Assembly: GCA_021647805.1 (NCBI GenBank)
Contig: JAKITZ010000029.1
Location: forward strand, 1 to 15,087
Reading direction: 5' to 3'
DNA from: Robiginitomaculum sp.
GTDB taxonomy: Bacteria; Pseudomonadota; Alphaproteobacteria; Caulobacterales; Maricaulaceae
DNA length: 15,087 bases
Positions 14,459 to 15,087 of the stretch are shown piece after piece (within the stretch, counting starts at the first letter, position 1; every line of letters begins with the position of its first letter). Made by a program: the position numbers and the translations under genes. The notes below the pieces were generated by a model. That model was not told the DNA's origin, ran no database searches, and saw nothing but the letters and a program-made list of their open reading frames with translations.

Positions 14459-15087
14459 CTAATCCAAACTATAACCAACTGGGCCGTTCCAGCTTTGACC
14501 ACTAGTATCTGCTCCCGGCGCGCGATAAACTTCATTAAGCCGGCCTAATAAAATTGCTGAGAAATCTGAGGCAATTCTCAAGCCGTCTGCCGGAGTTGCC
14601 AAGTTTTGCGGGTGAGTTGGATCAACCAGATAAGGCGTAACAACTATTACCAGCTCTGTTTCATCATTAACAAAGTCCCGTGAGCGAAACAAAGCGCCCA
14701 GTATGGGAATGTCTTTTGCACCGGGAACGCCTTCTAATGCCTGTTTGGTTTGTTGTTGGATCAAGCCAGCAATTACCATTGAGCCACCAGAGGGTAATTC
14801 TACGGTTGTTTCTGCGCGCCTGACTTTTAGCGCGGGCAAGGTCAATCCTTCAATATTACCAACAACTTGCCCGCTATCATCAATTATTGGCTGCGAGGCT
14901 AGAATCAAAGCCCCCTGATTGGATAGCTCGGACACTTCGGTTGATAAACGCAATGAAATACGTCCCTCGCTAACCACCAAAGGGGTAAAGCCCAAGGCAA
15001 CACCAAACTTTTTGTACTCTATAGTAATATTGCCATTTCGGTCACGGCCAGTTGGCACGGGAAACTCACCGCCAGCCAAGAAATTAG
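14459..15087 (-). CDS. cpaC: Outer-membrane secretin CpaC/RcpA, C-terminal part (5' end cut by window)
   Basis: Secretin channel through which the Flp pilus crosses the outer membrane. About 208 C-terminal residues are visible and the frame is open to the right edge (NFLAGGEFPVP), so the TTG at 15079 is an internal codon. The visible part is the secretin core: GEFPVPTGRDRNGNITIEYKK early on, the GFTPLVVSEGRISLRLSTEVSEL barrel strands, VRRAETTVELPSGGSMVIAGL, then the secretin signature region VPGAKDIPILGALFRS and ELVIVVTPYLVDP. The tail beyond the barrel, ending NGPVGYSLD, is characteristic of Tad-type CpaC. The N-terminal BON/N-domains lie outside the window. It is separated from cpaD by three bases. 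Confidence 0.95.
   Translation of the reverse strand, partial: NFLAGGEFPVPTGRDRNGNITIEYKKFGVALGFTPLVVSEGRISLRLSTEVSELSNQGALILASQPIIDDSGQVVGNIEGLTLPALKVRRAETTVELPSGGSMVIAGLIQQQTKQALEGVPGAKDIPILGALFRSRDFVNDETELVIVVTPYLVDPTHPQNLATPADGLRIASDFSAILLGRLNEVYRAPGADTSGQSWNGPVGYSLD

Noticed and set aside
1..15087. CRISPR array, prophage, insertion sequence or novel defence system
   Set aside because: I saw no regularly spaced repeats, transposase, integrase or phage genes. Apart from parDE, all larger genes belong to known housekeeping or Tad pilus families.

Overview
The window looks like core chromosome of an alphaproteobacterium of moderate GC content. The reasons are the PheS C-terminal tail ending in GLSS after the WLQHYGF block, a DUF1134/EipA envelope protein (a family concentrated in Alphaproteobacteria), and a Caulobacter-type cpaC-cpaD-cpaE-cpaF-tadB-tadC pilus operon. 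A more precise placement, for example among lower-GC Hyphomonadaceae/Maricaulales, is only a guess from the sequence.

Layout, left to right. Positions 2-4019 (+) carry pheS (5' end cut by the window), pheT, and a predicted nucleotidyltransferase (PF06042-like). The three are joined by 4-base stop/start overlaps, so they probably form one translationally coupled operon. Positions 4071-5656 (+) form a small accessory islet: an AT-richer Sel1-repeat lipoprotein gene, and a ParD/ParE-type toxin-antitoxin pair with its own candidate promoter and a palindrome over the -35 box. Positions 5676-6278 (-) encode an EipA/DUF1134 protein with a lipoprotein signal, convergent with the toxin gene. Positions 6419-8227 (+) encode the translation factor LepA (EF-4). 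Positions 8228-8826 contain no convincing gene; they hold a perfect 11-base-arm palindrome of a dispersed-repeat type and a possible lepA terminator hairpin. Positions 8827-15087 (-) carry the tight adherence (Flp/Tad) pilus operon, read right to left: cpaC (secretin, 5' end cut), cpaD, cpaE/tadZ, cpaF/tadA, tadB, tadC.

How the genes work together. PheS and PheT form the alpha2-beta2 phenylalanyl-tRNA synthetase, and LepA acts on the elongating ribosome. The six Tad genes cover the outer-membrane channel (CpaC with CpaD), the polar localisation ATPase (CpaE), the assembly motor (CpaF) and the inner-membrane platform (TadB/TadC). Pilin, prepilin peptidase and CpaB are not in view and would be expected beyond the right edge. 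No TPR protein TadD follows tadC here.

I found no convincing undescribed multi-gene system. The items most worth a second look are a 15-codon open frame that exactly bridges cpaD and cpaE, the unexplained 599-base spacer with its palindrome, and the Sel1-lipoprotein/parDE islet.
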